This document shows positions 1 to 6,094 of a stretch of 9,448 bases of DNA, piece after piece. Source of the stretch: JBGPLJ01 sp041486385 (GTDB lineage Bacteria > Pseudomonadota > Gammaproteobacteria > Steroidobacterales > Steroidobacteraceae); NCBI GenBank assembly GCA_041486385.1, contig JBGPLJ010000127.1, positions 1 to 9,448 on the forward strand, in the 5' to 3' direction. The notes under the pieces are model-generated. The model saw nothing but the letters and a program-made list of their open reading frames with translations. It was not told the DNA's origin and searched no databases. A program made the translations under genes and the position numbers. Each line of letters opens with the position of its first letter. Positions within the stretch are counted from its first letter, which is position 1.

Positions 1-411
1 AACGATTTCGTCGAACTTGAGCCGCGCGAGTCCAGCCCAGCCGGCGGGTAGCATGCGGCCCGCAAGGTTGGCCACATCAATGCTTGCGTCGACGCCGTGT
101 GCCTCGATGCGATCGCCGCTGAGTATCACGTCTGCGCTGAGCTGATCGGCCGCCTGAGCGGCCTCTACGTGGGCGGACACGCGGCCAGCGAGTAGCGCGA
201 GGGGATGCAGATGCCACTCGACGCGCTCGACATCAATTCCGGCGGCGCGCACCGCGAGCGCTTCACCGTGCCAAAGCGTGCCGCTCAAGGAACCGACGCT
301 CACCGTCGACGGCAGCCAGCGGGTTGCGAGCGAAGCTGGCAGATTGGCGGCAACGACCGCCAGGAATACGAGAACACAGAGGGCGATGAGCCATCGGGCG
401 CCGCTGCTCAT
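1..411 (-). CDS. gspN: Type II secretion system protein GspN, N-terminal part (cut by the window edge)
   Basis: I translated this frame by hand. It gives 137 residues from an ATG at 411 and stays open to base 1, so the C-terminus lies outside the window. It starts with a short polar stretch and one hydrophobic segment (about residues 6-23, LIALCVLVFLAVVAA), typical of a bitopic inner-membrane protein with a periplasmic body. GspN-like signatures follow: SGTLWHGEA at 43-51 and VEWHLHPLALLAGRV at 64-78. Family knowledge: GspN is an accessory protein found in only some T2SS; it is dispensable in several species and its role is not settled. The gene begins 13 bases after the gspM stop, as the last visible member of the gspG-N operon. 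In Xanthomonas-type clusters gspD follows gspN, so gspD or gspC may lie just beyond the left edge (inference). The call rests on weak but characteristic motifs plus position. Confidence 0.85.
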   Translation of the reverse strand, partial: MSSGARWLIALCVLVFLAVVAANLPASLATRWLPSTVSVGSLSGTLWHGEALAVRAAGIDVERVEWHLHPLALLAGRVSAHVEAAQAADQLSADVILSGDRIEAHGVDASIDVANLAGRMLPAGWAGLARLKFDEIV

Positions 412-424
412 GGCAGCACTGGGC

Positions 425-910
425 TTAGGAACCGCCGCGCGTCAACTCGAGGCTCGCATTGACGAGACCCGGCGCGCCGGAATGATCAAATGTTGCTGCG
501 GCGACGTTGACGCCATACTGCTCGTGAAGTCGCGCGAGCCAGCCCGCCATCAGGTCGAAAGGAGCGTTCTGCAATTCGACGCGCGTGCCATTGGCTCCCG
601 AGGGCGTCGTGCCTTTGATCATGTCAGCGAGACCGAGCTCGTGCGCGGTGCGATCGATGATGACAACAAGCGAATCGCCTGCGCCGGCCATGCCACTCGC
701 GGATGCGAGCACTTCGAGCGCATGGCTTCGCATCCAGACGAGGTCCGCGCTCTTGTTCTCGACCCGCTGTCGTGCGCCCGCCACGGCAGTGTGCAACGGC
801 CACAGAATGCCGAAGACTAGAATGAGGAAACCGGCGCTGAGCCCGCCCCAGAACACAAGCTTGCGTTCACGTTGAGCGAGGGCCTGGTACCACTCGAGGA
901 GCGCATTCAT
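425..910 (-). CDS. gspM: Type II secretion system protein GspM
   Basis: The 161-residue product matches the usual GspM length and layout: a short cytoplasmic N-terminus with a Trp and an RER motif (W7, R14-E15-R16), one membrane helix at about 17-39, then a predicted coiled region and a small alpha/beta periplasmic domain. Family knowledge: GspM partners GspL in the inner-membrane assembly platform, and both have ferredoxin-like periplasmic domains that help recruit the pseudopilus and the ATPase. GspM sequences diverge strongly, so the identification depends on topology and on the place between gspL and gspN. The ATG overlaps the gspL stop in an ATGA arrangement, suggesting coupled translation at a fixed ratio to GspL. 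No truncation or other anomaly is visible. Confidence 0.93.
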   Translation of the reverse strand: MNALLEWYQALAQRERKLVFWGGLSAGFLILVFGILWPLHTAVAGARQRVENKSADLVWMRSHALEVLASASGMAGAGDSLVVIIDRTAHELGLADMIKGTTPSGANGTRVELQNAPFDLMAGWLARLHEQYGVNVAAATFDHSGAPGLVNASLELTRGGS

Positions 911-2166
911 GTCTTGCCCGCTCCTCTGATCTGCAGCCGGCCCTCGAATTGCGCACCTTGCTGACTCGTGCCTTCCAGGCTGGCCGCGAGCCCGCGCTGC
1001 ACGACGAGCTTCATGACACGGTCGAGGCTTGCGATGTCCGGCGCAGTCAACTTCAGATCGAGCACCGTGTCCCGATAATTAATGTTACCAACCGATGTAC
1101 TCGGCACCTGCGTAAGCGCATTGCCTAGCGCACCCAGGCTCTCGAGCAGGCCGCCGCCGACACCGCCATCGCGCGCGAGGCCGAGGCGACCCTCCATCTG
1201 CTGCCGCGCATTCGCCACATTGTGCGCAGCTGGCATGGCCTGATGAAAAACCTTGGCAATATTGTCGTCGAGCGACTTCTCGACGTGATGCAGACGCCAG
1301 AGCTGTATGCCCTGCGCGCTAATGTGCGTAATGAGAAGCGCTCCAGCTAGTATCGCGGCGACACGCCATGCGCCCCATTCGGCCGCGAAACCCTTGTTGG
1401 TCGCGAACGCACCCTGCAGAAGATTGATCGGTGGATGTGCCTGGTCGTGGGCCGCAAGCTGCTGCGCGAGGAGCGGAAGCAGTCCGTCCGGCAGCAGCTG
1501 CACGCGTAAAGTTGCACAGCGCTCGAGCAATGCTTCGACCTCGGCCTGCAGATGCTCCCAGTCAATCTGCGGGACGTACACAAGCAGGTGCTGCGTCGAC
1601 GCGATCGCCGGATCGGGATCGAGCGCGCCGGCAATAGTCAACGCATCGGCCAGAGGATCGGCGGGCAGCGTGACCGGCAGGGCGTCGGGCCTGCGGATAT
1701 GTACGAGGGGGCCTTCGACGGCGACAACGATCTGCCCGGGATTCTCGGGCAGGGCGGCCGAGTCGGCATAGAGCGCATCGGCGTTGATGCCGACGGAGCT
1801 CAGGCGTGCCAGCCACGCCTGCATGCGCTCCAGCGCAATCACCGCGACCGGTGTGCCGGTCCGGTCACCCGGCTTGCCCACGGCAAAATGCATCTTTTCC
1901 ACGTCGTCCGCCAATGCATCTTCGAGGGCAAACGGAACCACCTGATGCAGCCGCGCGCCACCGCGGACTGGGAGCTCCGGCTCAGTGAGCAGCACATCCG
2001 TTCCGGGTACGAGCACGACGACGCGGCGCTTCGCGGTGAGCGCGGCGGCCAGGCTCAGCGGCCCCTGTTGCATGCCTGCGATGCGCGTACCTGCAGCATC
2101 CGTGACGATCCACGACGCGGCGTCTTGCGCATCGGCGGGCAGACGTATGACGAGAGTCTCCGTCAC
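907..2166 (-). CDS. gspL: Type II secretion system protein GspL (assembly platform, GspE anchor)
   Basis: I start this gene at a GTG whose first base is the last base of the gspK stop (TAGTG), giving 419 residues that begin VTETLVIRLP. The open frame continues another 104 codons upstream, but that part is inside gspK and reads as Arg/His-rich non-coding sequence. The cytoplasmic actin-like domain spans about 1-250 and includes the conserved VPFALEDALADDVEKMHF at 77-94. NLLQG at 248-252 precedes the single membrane helix (about 266-286), followed by a coiled segment and a periplasmic ferredoxin-like domain at about 340-416. Family knowledge: the cytoplasmic part binds the N-terminal domain of the ATPase GspE, and the periplasmic part interacts with GspM and the pseudopilins. 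Length is normal for the family. The TGA stop overlaps the gspM start. Confidence 0.95.
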   Translation of the reverse strand: MTETLVIRLPADAQDAASWIVTDAAGTRIAGMQQGPLSLAAALTAKRRVVVLVPGTDVLLTEPELPVRGGARLHQVVPFALEDALADDVEKMHFAVGKPGDRTGTPVAVIALERMQAWLARLSSVGINADALYADSAALPENPGQIVVAVEGPLVHIRRPDALPVTLPADPLADALTIAGALDPDPAIASTQHLLVYVPQIDWEHLQAEVEALLERCATLRVQLLPDGLLPLLAQQLAAHDQAHPPINLLQGAFATNKGFAAEWGAWRVAAILAGALLITHISAQGIQLWRLHHVEKSLDDNIAKVFHQAMPAAHNVANARQQMEGRLGLARDGGVGGGLLESLGALGNALTQVPSTSVGNINYRDTVLDLKLTAPDIASLDRVMKLVVQRGLAASLEGTSQQGAQFEGRLQIRGAGKT

Positions 2167-3161
2167 TAGTTGCTTCCCCAGCTCCTGAGAATAGGCCGCA
2201 CCTGGGCCGAATCGCGATACAAAAGACTGTACAGGGTGAACTGGGCAGTGCCAATAGTGACGGTCGCGGTCATGCGGAAGTAGTGCGATTGCTCGCCGAC
2301 GCCGTTCTTGTTCTTGGCCTGCATGCGCGCCCAGTCGGCGGGCGGCAACGCTGCCTGAAAATCGGCCATCGTCGGGAAACACTTGCTGGCACGCGCGTTG
2401 GCGAGCTGCACCGGATCGAGACTGAACTGACGAAATCCGCTGCCGAATGAATCGATGACTTCGCCCGGCGCCGTGCACAGATTCACGGCTGTGCCGATCG
2501 GCAACGCCGCGACAAACGGTTCGATGCGGCGATAGCGCTCGATACCGAAGCCGGGCAGCGCGAGCAGTTCGCTCGTGCTCGTGATCGGTCCGTTCGGCGG
2601 GAGATAGGGCGGCGTCTGTGTCGTGTACACGCTATCTTCGGCGCCATCCGGAAAACTCGGATTGAGATCCGCATCGACCCAGTCTGCGGCGAGCCCAGCC
2701 CACTTGGTTTCGAGTCCCACCAGTTGCAGCAGGCGGCTGAATTGATCGACGGCTTCCTGGTTGACGCCGCCGGTCGTCGGGTCCGCAAGATTATTGAGGT
2801 TGAAGCGGCCCTGCATGTCTTCGATGCCGCCGTCGATCTGACCGCCATCAACCTCATAGGGCGGCAAGTGCTGTGCCCAGATTTCGGCCAGTGTGTCCTG
2901 AGTGCTATTGGCGGCGTCGTCCTGCAGAATCTTGGCGATAAAACTCTCCGCTCCTATGCCGTATTGCAGTGCTCGCTCGAGACTCAATACGGCGAAGGTG
3001 CGGCGCTGCTCCATCGCGCCGGAGAACCAGACGTCGTAAATGATGATGATCACGAGCGCCATCAGGACGAGCGCAATGAGGAGTGCGACGCCCCGTTGAC
3101 GCTTCGCAGGGGCAAGGCGTCTGCGACCCGCCAATGCGCGCCTGGAGGGCGGCGCCCTCAT
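2166..3161 (-). CDS. gspK: Type II secretion system minor pseudopilin GspK
   Basis: The product has 331 residues when started at the ATG that overlaps the gspJ stop (ATGA). A start 12 codons upstream would lie inside gspJ and adds nothing family-like. The basic leader ends QRG, with predicted prepilin-peptidase cleavage after G24. The mature end VALLIALVLMALVIIII has Ile rather than Glu at position 5, the known GspK hallmark. Further signatures are GRFNLNN (118-124), DWVD (160-163) and SELLALPGF (197-205), the last in the helical domain unique to GspK. Family knowledge: GspK caps the pseudopilus tip with GspI and GspJ. The only two cysteines, C229 and C261, could form a periplasmic disulfide (inference). 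The sequence around C229 reads NLCTA where many homologues have N-x-N-T-A. Its stop shares one base with the gspL start. Confidence 0.96.
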   Translation of the reverse strand: MRAPPSRRALAGRRRLAPAKRQRGVALLIALVLMALVIIIIYDVWFSGAMEQRRTFAVLSLERALQYGIGAESFIAKILQDDAANSTQDTLAEIWAQHLPPYEVDGGQIDGGIEDMQGRFNLNNLADPTTGGVNQEAVDQFSRLLQLVGLETKWAGLAADWVDADLNPSFPDGAEDSVYTTQTPPYLPPNGPITSTSELLALPGFGIERYRRIEPFVAALPIGTAVNLCTAPGEVIDSFGSGFRQFSLDPVQLANARASKCFPTMADFQAALPPADWARMQAKNKNGVGEQSHYFRMTATVTIGTAQFTLYSLLYRDSAQVRPILRSWGSN

Positions 3162-3778
3162 CCTGCGACCTCGAACAGGCGTGTGATAATTCCCCAATCT
3201 TCGAGCTCGAGTGTGACTTCAACCACCATCGGCAGCGCGCGGTCTCCCGCGGGTGCGGGTGTCGAGGCCGCTGGCCACTGCGTCTGCCATTGGTGGGTGT
3301 TGTCCAAGAAACGTACTGCAAAGCGGCGCACCTTCTTCAACAGCACGCGCTTCACGGGTTCGTTCGACTGCGTGGCGTCGAGCACGGTCCAGGAATCTCT
3401 GCGCAACGTGTCGCCTTCGATGAGATAGCCGACGCGTTGCAAGGCGGGGCGCTGCAGCCCAGCTGTGTTTGACCAACCGGAGCGCGTCAGCAGCACCGTG
3501 TAGACGTTACGTCCGTCGGCGCTCAGTGCCGGATGATTGGGTCCACCAAGCGCATCGCGCACGGGCCGCGGTGCAAGCTGTTGGAAATCCTGTTCGAGCA
3601 AGCGCACTGCGGTCTGCAGGTCGCGCAGCTTCGCTAGATTCTGCGCAGTTGTTTCGCGATTGCGAATTGAGCTGTTGAGTGATGCGTAGGCAATGGCTGT
3701 CAGTATCGCGAAGATCGCGATCGCAACCATCAGCTCGAACAGCGTGAAGCCGCGCGATCGATTGTGAGCGTGCCACAT
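3158..3778 (-). CDS. gspJ: Type II secretion system minor pseudopilin GspJ
   Basis: From the ATG at 3778 the product has 206 residues; the preceding codon is a GTG at 3781, so a one-codon-longer start is equally possible. The short leader MWHAHNRSRG is followed by FTLFELMVAIAIFAILTAIA: canonical cleavage after G10, Phe at +1 and Glu at +5. The globular part shows the GspJ pattern of GWSN (101-104), LQRVGYLIEGDTLRRDSW (113-130) and a C-terminal strand pair ending at LELEDWGIITR (190-200). Family knowledge: GspJ forms the pseudopilus tip with GspI and GspK, the complex thought to start pseudopilus assembly and contact substrate. Its start overlaps the gspI TGA (GTGATG) and its stop overlaps the gspK ATG, so all three tip subunits appear translationally linked. 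Length is usual for the family. Confidence 0.96.
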   Translation of the reverse strand: MWHAHNRSRGFTLFELMVAIAIFAILTAIAYASLNSSIRNRETTAQNLAKLRDLQTAVRLLEQDFQQLAPRPVRDALGGPNHPALSADGRNVYTVLLTRSGWSNTAGLQRPALQRVGYLIEGDTLRRDSWTVLDATQSNEPVKRVLLKKVRRFAVRFLDNTHQWQTQWPAASTPAPAGDRALPMVVEVTLELEDWGIITRLFEVAG

Positions 3779-4314
3779 CACGTGATCGGGCCTCCGTTGC
3801 TCGGCGGAGGCGGCGTGCCGGGAGAGGTCGGACTTCCAGTACCCGGCGCAGGCGTCGTACCGGGGCCGCCCGGCCCACCAGGCGCGCCCGTGCTGCTGCC
3901 GAGCCAGTTAATGGGCACGCCGCCGGTCATGATCGCAGTGCTCTTGAAGCTGTCTACCGTGGCGCTCCAGCTGTCCCTGGGCGCACTCTCGAGGCCCGCG
4001 TGTACCCGTATGAGCACGAGACTCTTGTTGGCCGTCGCGAGTGTTTCACTCTGCCAGCGCCATTTCTCATTGGCGTAGTCGAGTTTGCCCTCGGTCTTCT
4101 GGCCGACAGGTGGCACACCATTCACCCGCAACTCCACGAGCCGATCGAGTGCGATCCATTGCGCGAGCGTGCGTTCGCGCAAGTCCGCGGAAGTCCTGGC
4201 GACGGAATTGATCTGGCGGAAGAGCGCGGCAAGGATGATGACTATGATGAAGAGCGCGACGATCACTTCGATCAGCGTAAAGCCACGTTGGCCGATGTGC
4301 GGATGGCGGGTCAT
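3778..4314 (-). CDS. gspI: Type II secretion system minor pseudopilin GspI with Gly/Pro-rich C-terminal tail
   Basis: The product has 178 residues, longer than the roughly 120-130 typical of GspI. The leader MTRHPHIGQRG is followed by FTLIEVIVALFIIVIILAA: canonical cleavage after G11 and Glu at +5. The small domain contains LDRLVELRVNG (57-67) and EKWRWQSE (83-90), as expected for GspI. After about residue 138 the chain becomes low complexity to the end, made almost only of Gly, Pro, Thr, Ser and Ala (3781-3900 in DNA). This tail is not part of the usual GspI fold. It may be a disordered periplasmic extension, or a drifted 3' end after loss of an earlier stop. Family knowledge: GspI nucleates the I-J-K tip complex. 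Its ATG overlaps the gspH stop (ATGA) and its TGA overlaps the gspJ start. Confidence 0.94.
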   Translation of the reverse strand: MTRHPHIGQRGFTLIEVIVALFIIVIILAALFRQINSVARTSADLRERTLAQWIALDRLVELRVNGVPPVGQKTEGKLDYANEKWRWQSETLATANKSLVLIRVHAGLESAPRDSWSATVDSFKSTAIMTGGVPINWLGSSTGAPGGPGGPGTTPAPGTGSPTSPGTPPPPSNGGPIT

Positions 4315-4865
4315 CGTGGGGACTCCGGCATGTGATCCACGTCCGTGAATTCCACTTCACCGCTCTCGGCAACGCGGATTTCCGCCCGATGGTCGGTTGC
4401 CTGGCGCTTCACGGTAATGTCGAAGGAATTCAGATCGCCCGATGCGTAGAGCAGGATCTGCGGCTGCGGCGGCGTGTCGCCGATAGGAGGTTTGAGCAGG
4501 ACCTCGCGCCCCTCGAGTACGAGATCAAGTCCGATGCCGTCGGGCAACTGGCGTTCGCGCAACTCCGTCTCCTCGGCGTCATCCCACATGCCGCGCCGCG
4601 GGTCGAAAACCATGAAGCGGTAGCTGTGCTCCTGCAGATAGATGCCGTAGTCGCGCACCTGCATCTCGGCCTGTTCACGGCCCGCGGCGATGAGCGCATC
4701 GAGCCGCTTCGATTCCTTGTGCAGTTCGCTGTCACGGCCGGTGATATTCACCGACAGCACGACGACGCCGATGATGATCGCGACGATAGTGACGACGACC
4801 AGGATCTCGATGAGCGTGAAGGCGCGCTGCCGCGCGGTGACGCCCGAGGAACGCGCATGCCTCAC
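4311..4865 (-). CDS. gspH: Type II secretion system minor pseudopilin GspH
   Basis: The start is a GTG at 4865, supported by a strong GGAGGA ribosome-binding site 5 bases upstream; the product has 184 residues. The leader ends RQRA and is followed by FTLIEILVVVTIVAIIIGVVV. Phe +1 and Glu +5 (residue 20) are present, but the residue before the cleavage site is Ala15, not the near-invariant Gly; the codon reads GCC. The globular part carries typical GspH features: RDYGIYLQEHSYRFMVFD (71-88) and LLYASGDLNSFDITV (138-152). Family knowledge: GspH lies between the GspG shaft and the I-J-K tip of the pseudopilus. The stop overlaps the gspI ATG, and the gene lies 30 bases after gspG. It is a full-length, apparently functional gene; only the cleavage-site residue is odd. 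Confidence 0.95.
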   Translation of the reverse strand: MRHARSSGVTARQRAFTLIEILVVVTIVAIIIGVVVLSVNITGRDSELHKESKRLDALIAAGREQAEMQVRDYGIYLQEHSYRFMVFDPRRGMWDDAEETELRERQLPDGIGLDLVLEGREVLLKPPIGDTPPQPQILLYASGDLNSFDITVKRQATDHRAEIRVAESGEVEFTDVDHMPESPR

Positions 4866-4870
4866 GAGGA

Positions 4871-4876
4871 TCCTCC
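4871..4876 (-). promoter_or_regulatory. Ribosome-binding site of gspH
   Basis: GGAGGA on the minus strand lies 5 bases before the GTG at 4865. It decides the non-ATG start of gspH, for which there is no in-frame ATG before the pseudopilin signal. It is the clearest Shine-Dalgarno element of the operon, whose downstream genes mostly rely on overlapping stop/start codons. Confidence 0.75.
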
Positions 4877-4895
4877 GAGGCGGCGGCCTACTGCG

Positions 4896-5357
4896 CTAGT
4901 CGATGCTCCAGTTGCCGATGTCGGCGTTGTTTTCCTCGCCGCCTGGCTGATTGTCCGCGCCGTAGGAGAAGAGGTCGAAGTCATTTCCGTGGGTGCCCGG
5001 GAAGATGTACTGGTAGTCATAGCCCCAGGGATCCTTCGTCAGCTTCGGAATGTAGCCGCCGGCCTTCCAGTTGCGAATCGAAGGATCGGTCGGCTTCTTG
5101 ACGAGCGCTTCGAGCCCCTGGTCGGTTGTCGGGTACTTGAAGTTGTCGAGCCGGAACATGTTGAGCGCGGTCTCGTAGCCGCGGATGTCCGTCTTTGCCT
5201 TGCTGATGCGTGCCTTGTCGAGCTGACCCAGCACCTTGGGCACGACAAGGGTCGCGAGCAAGGCAAGGATGACCATGACGACCATGATCTCAATCAAGGT
5301 AAAGCCGATCTGACCGGCTGGATTGCGGCGACGTTCCGATCGAGCCAACAACTTCAT
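4896..5357 (-). CDS. gspG: Type II secretion system major pseudopilin GspG
   Basis: The 153-residue product has an 18-residue basic leader ending QIG, then FTLIEIMVVMVILALLATLVV: canonical cleavage after G18, Glu at +5 and the hydrophobic polymerisation helix. DPWG at 109-112 and the C-terminal block SYGADNQPGGEENNAD (131-146) are diagnostic for GspG; that loop binds calcium in characterised homologues. Family knowledge: GspG is the main subunit of the periplasmic pseudopilus that pushes folded substrates through the GspD secretin, and it must be processed by the prepilin peptidase GspO/PilD, which is not encoded here. It is the first gene of the leftward operon. An AGGATAAG stretch just upstream is a modest ribosome-binding site. 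The 30-base gap to gspH, unlike the overlaps further on, fits the need for more GspG than minor pseudopilin. Confidence 0.98.
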   Translation of the reverse strand: MKLLARSERRRNPAGQIGFTLIEIMVVMVILALLATLVVPKVLGQLDKARISKAKTDIRGYETALNMFRLDNFKYPTTDQGLEALVKKPTDPSIRNWKAGGYIPKLTKDPWGYDYQYIFPGTHGNDFDLFSYGADNQPGGEENNADIGNWSID

Positions 5358-5398
5358 GAGAGCTTATCCTGGCGCCTACAGGATCCGGCGCGCCATGC

Positions 5399-5427
5399 GG
5401 TATAAAGAGAGAATGGGATGATAACAA
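5399..5427 (-). promoter_or_regulatory. Possible promoter of the gspG-N operon
   Basis: On the minus strand TTGTTA (5427-5422) and TATACC (5404-5399) are separated by 17 bases, each matching four of six sigma-70 consensus positions. They lie about 40 bases before the gspG start in the only substantial gap upstream of the operon. A TATAAA on the opposite strand (5401-5406) overlaps this element, but I found no convincing -35 for rightward transcription. The rest of the 5358-5490 intergenic region shows no clear operator. This is a motif-based guess only. Confidence 0.35.
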
Positions 5428-5490
5428 AACGGGGTTAGCCTGATTACGCGACCGACGCCGGCGTGGCGCACATTTCTGCAAATCGACGGT

Positions 5491-6051
5491 GTGCGGCTCC
5501 TTGTGCTGTCGTCGATTTGCGTCAGTATTCTCGCCCTCGAGCTCGGTGGTGAACCGCTCAAGGCTGCGCTGCGCTACGAACGCGCCGGCCTCGAACATGG
5601 CGAGCTATGGCGCTTCGTGACAGGCCACATCGTCCACCTCGGCTGGTCGCACGCCAGTCTCAATCTCGCCGGGCTCGCACTCATGTGGGCTCTCTTCTGT
5701 GGCGATTACTCGCCACGCCAGTGGTTGGCGGTCCTGGCCGCCAGTGCGCTGGCGATCGACGCCGGGTTCTGGTTTCTCGAACCGCAACTCGCCTGGTATG
5801 TAGGTCTCTCCGGTGTGCTTCACGGAGTGATGACTGCCGGAACCTGGGCGCATCTGAAGCGCCGTGATTGGGACGCGTGGATCCTGGCAGCGTTTGTCGT
5901 AGGCAAGCTTGCATGGGAGCAGACCCACGGTGCCCTGCCGCTGAGCGGGATGGAAGGGCGCCTGCATGTGGTGGTTGATGCCCATATGTACGGCGCGATC
6001 GGCGGCCTGACGTGCGCACTGTGTCTTGCGGCGCGGCCACGACCGCTATAA
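5491..6051 (+). CDS. rrtA: Rhombosortase, rhomboid-family intramembrane serine protease
   Basis: The 186-residue product is a small polytopic membrane protein with the rhomboid core. ELWRFVTGHIVHLGWSHASLN (38-58, split as ELWRFVTGH and IVHLGWSHASLN) includes the H54xxxN58 pair that in GlpG helps form the oxyanion hole. GLSG at 105-108 carries the nucleophile Ser107, and H165 in DAHMYGAIGG completes the Ser-His dyad. The short length and motif context match rhombosortases rather than ordinary rhomboids. Family knowledge: rhombosortases cleave the C-terminal GlyGly-CTERM signal (Gly-Gly motif, membrane helix, basic tail) of exported proteins, and known substrates such as Vibrio cholerae VesB travel through the T2SS. 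Here the gene is divergent from gspG, which fits that role. The GTG start lacks a good ribosome-binding site, and the frame stays open upstream to 5425. No substrate gene is in the window. Confidence 0.87.
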   Translation: MRLLVLSSICVSILALELGGEPLKAALRYERAGLEHGELWRFVTGHIVHLGWSHASLNLAGLALMWALFCGDYSPRQWLAVLAASALAIDAGFWFLEPQLAWYVGLSGVLHGVMTAGTWAHLKRRDWDAWILAAFVVGKLAWEQTHGALPLSGMEGRLHVVVDAHMYGAIGGLTCALCLAARPRPL

Positions 6052-6052
6052 T
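6026..6052 (+). promoter_or_regulatory. Likely promoter of the fabD cluster, overlapping the rrtA stop
   Basis: A perfect TATAAT (6047-6052) contains the rrtA TAA stop codon. TTGCGG (6026-6031), 15 bases upstream, is a partial -35; the spacing is shorter than the ideal 17. A GC-only run (CGCGCGCGCCCG) follows the -10, resembling the GC-rich discriminators of stringently controlled, growth-rate-dependent promoters. The predicted start of transcription near 6059 leaves a leader of about 35 bases before fabD. The consensus -10 is seen directly; the regulatory reading is inference. Confidence 0.5.
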
Positions 6053-6094
6053 TCGCGCGCGCCCGACACAACTCGGACAGACACAGGATGACGC

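Noticed and set aside
1552..2169. 205-codon plus-strand frame antisense to gspL
   Set aside because: No motif, no ribosome-binding site, and it opposes a well-supported GspL domain.
2167..2478. N-terminal extension of GspL by 104 codons
   Set aside because: It lies wholly inside gspK in another frame, is Arg/His-rich, and the GspL family N-terminus matches the GTG at 2166.
3162..3197. Longer GspK start 12 codons upstream
   Set aside because: It lies inside gspJ; the ATGA overlap start fits the operon pattern and already gives a full leader peptide.
5371..5394. GGCGCC and GGCGCGCC palindromes in the gspG leader
   Set aside because: They can pair over only five bases around a 10-base loop; not convincing as an operator or riboregulator at this GC content.
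4332..5405. 357-codon plus-strand frame antisense to gspG and gspH
   Set aside because: It is complementary to two clearly recognised genes and its product has no recognisable motif; such frames are expected at this GC content.
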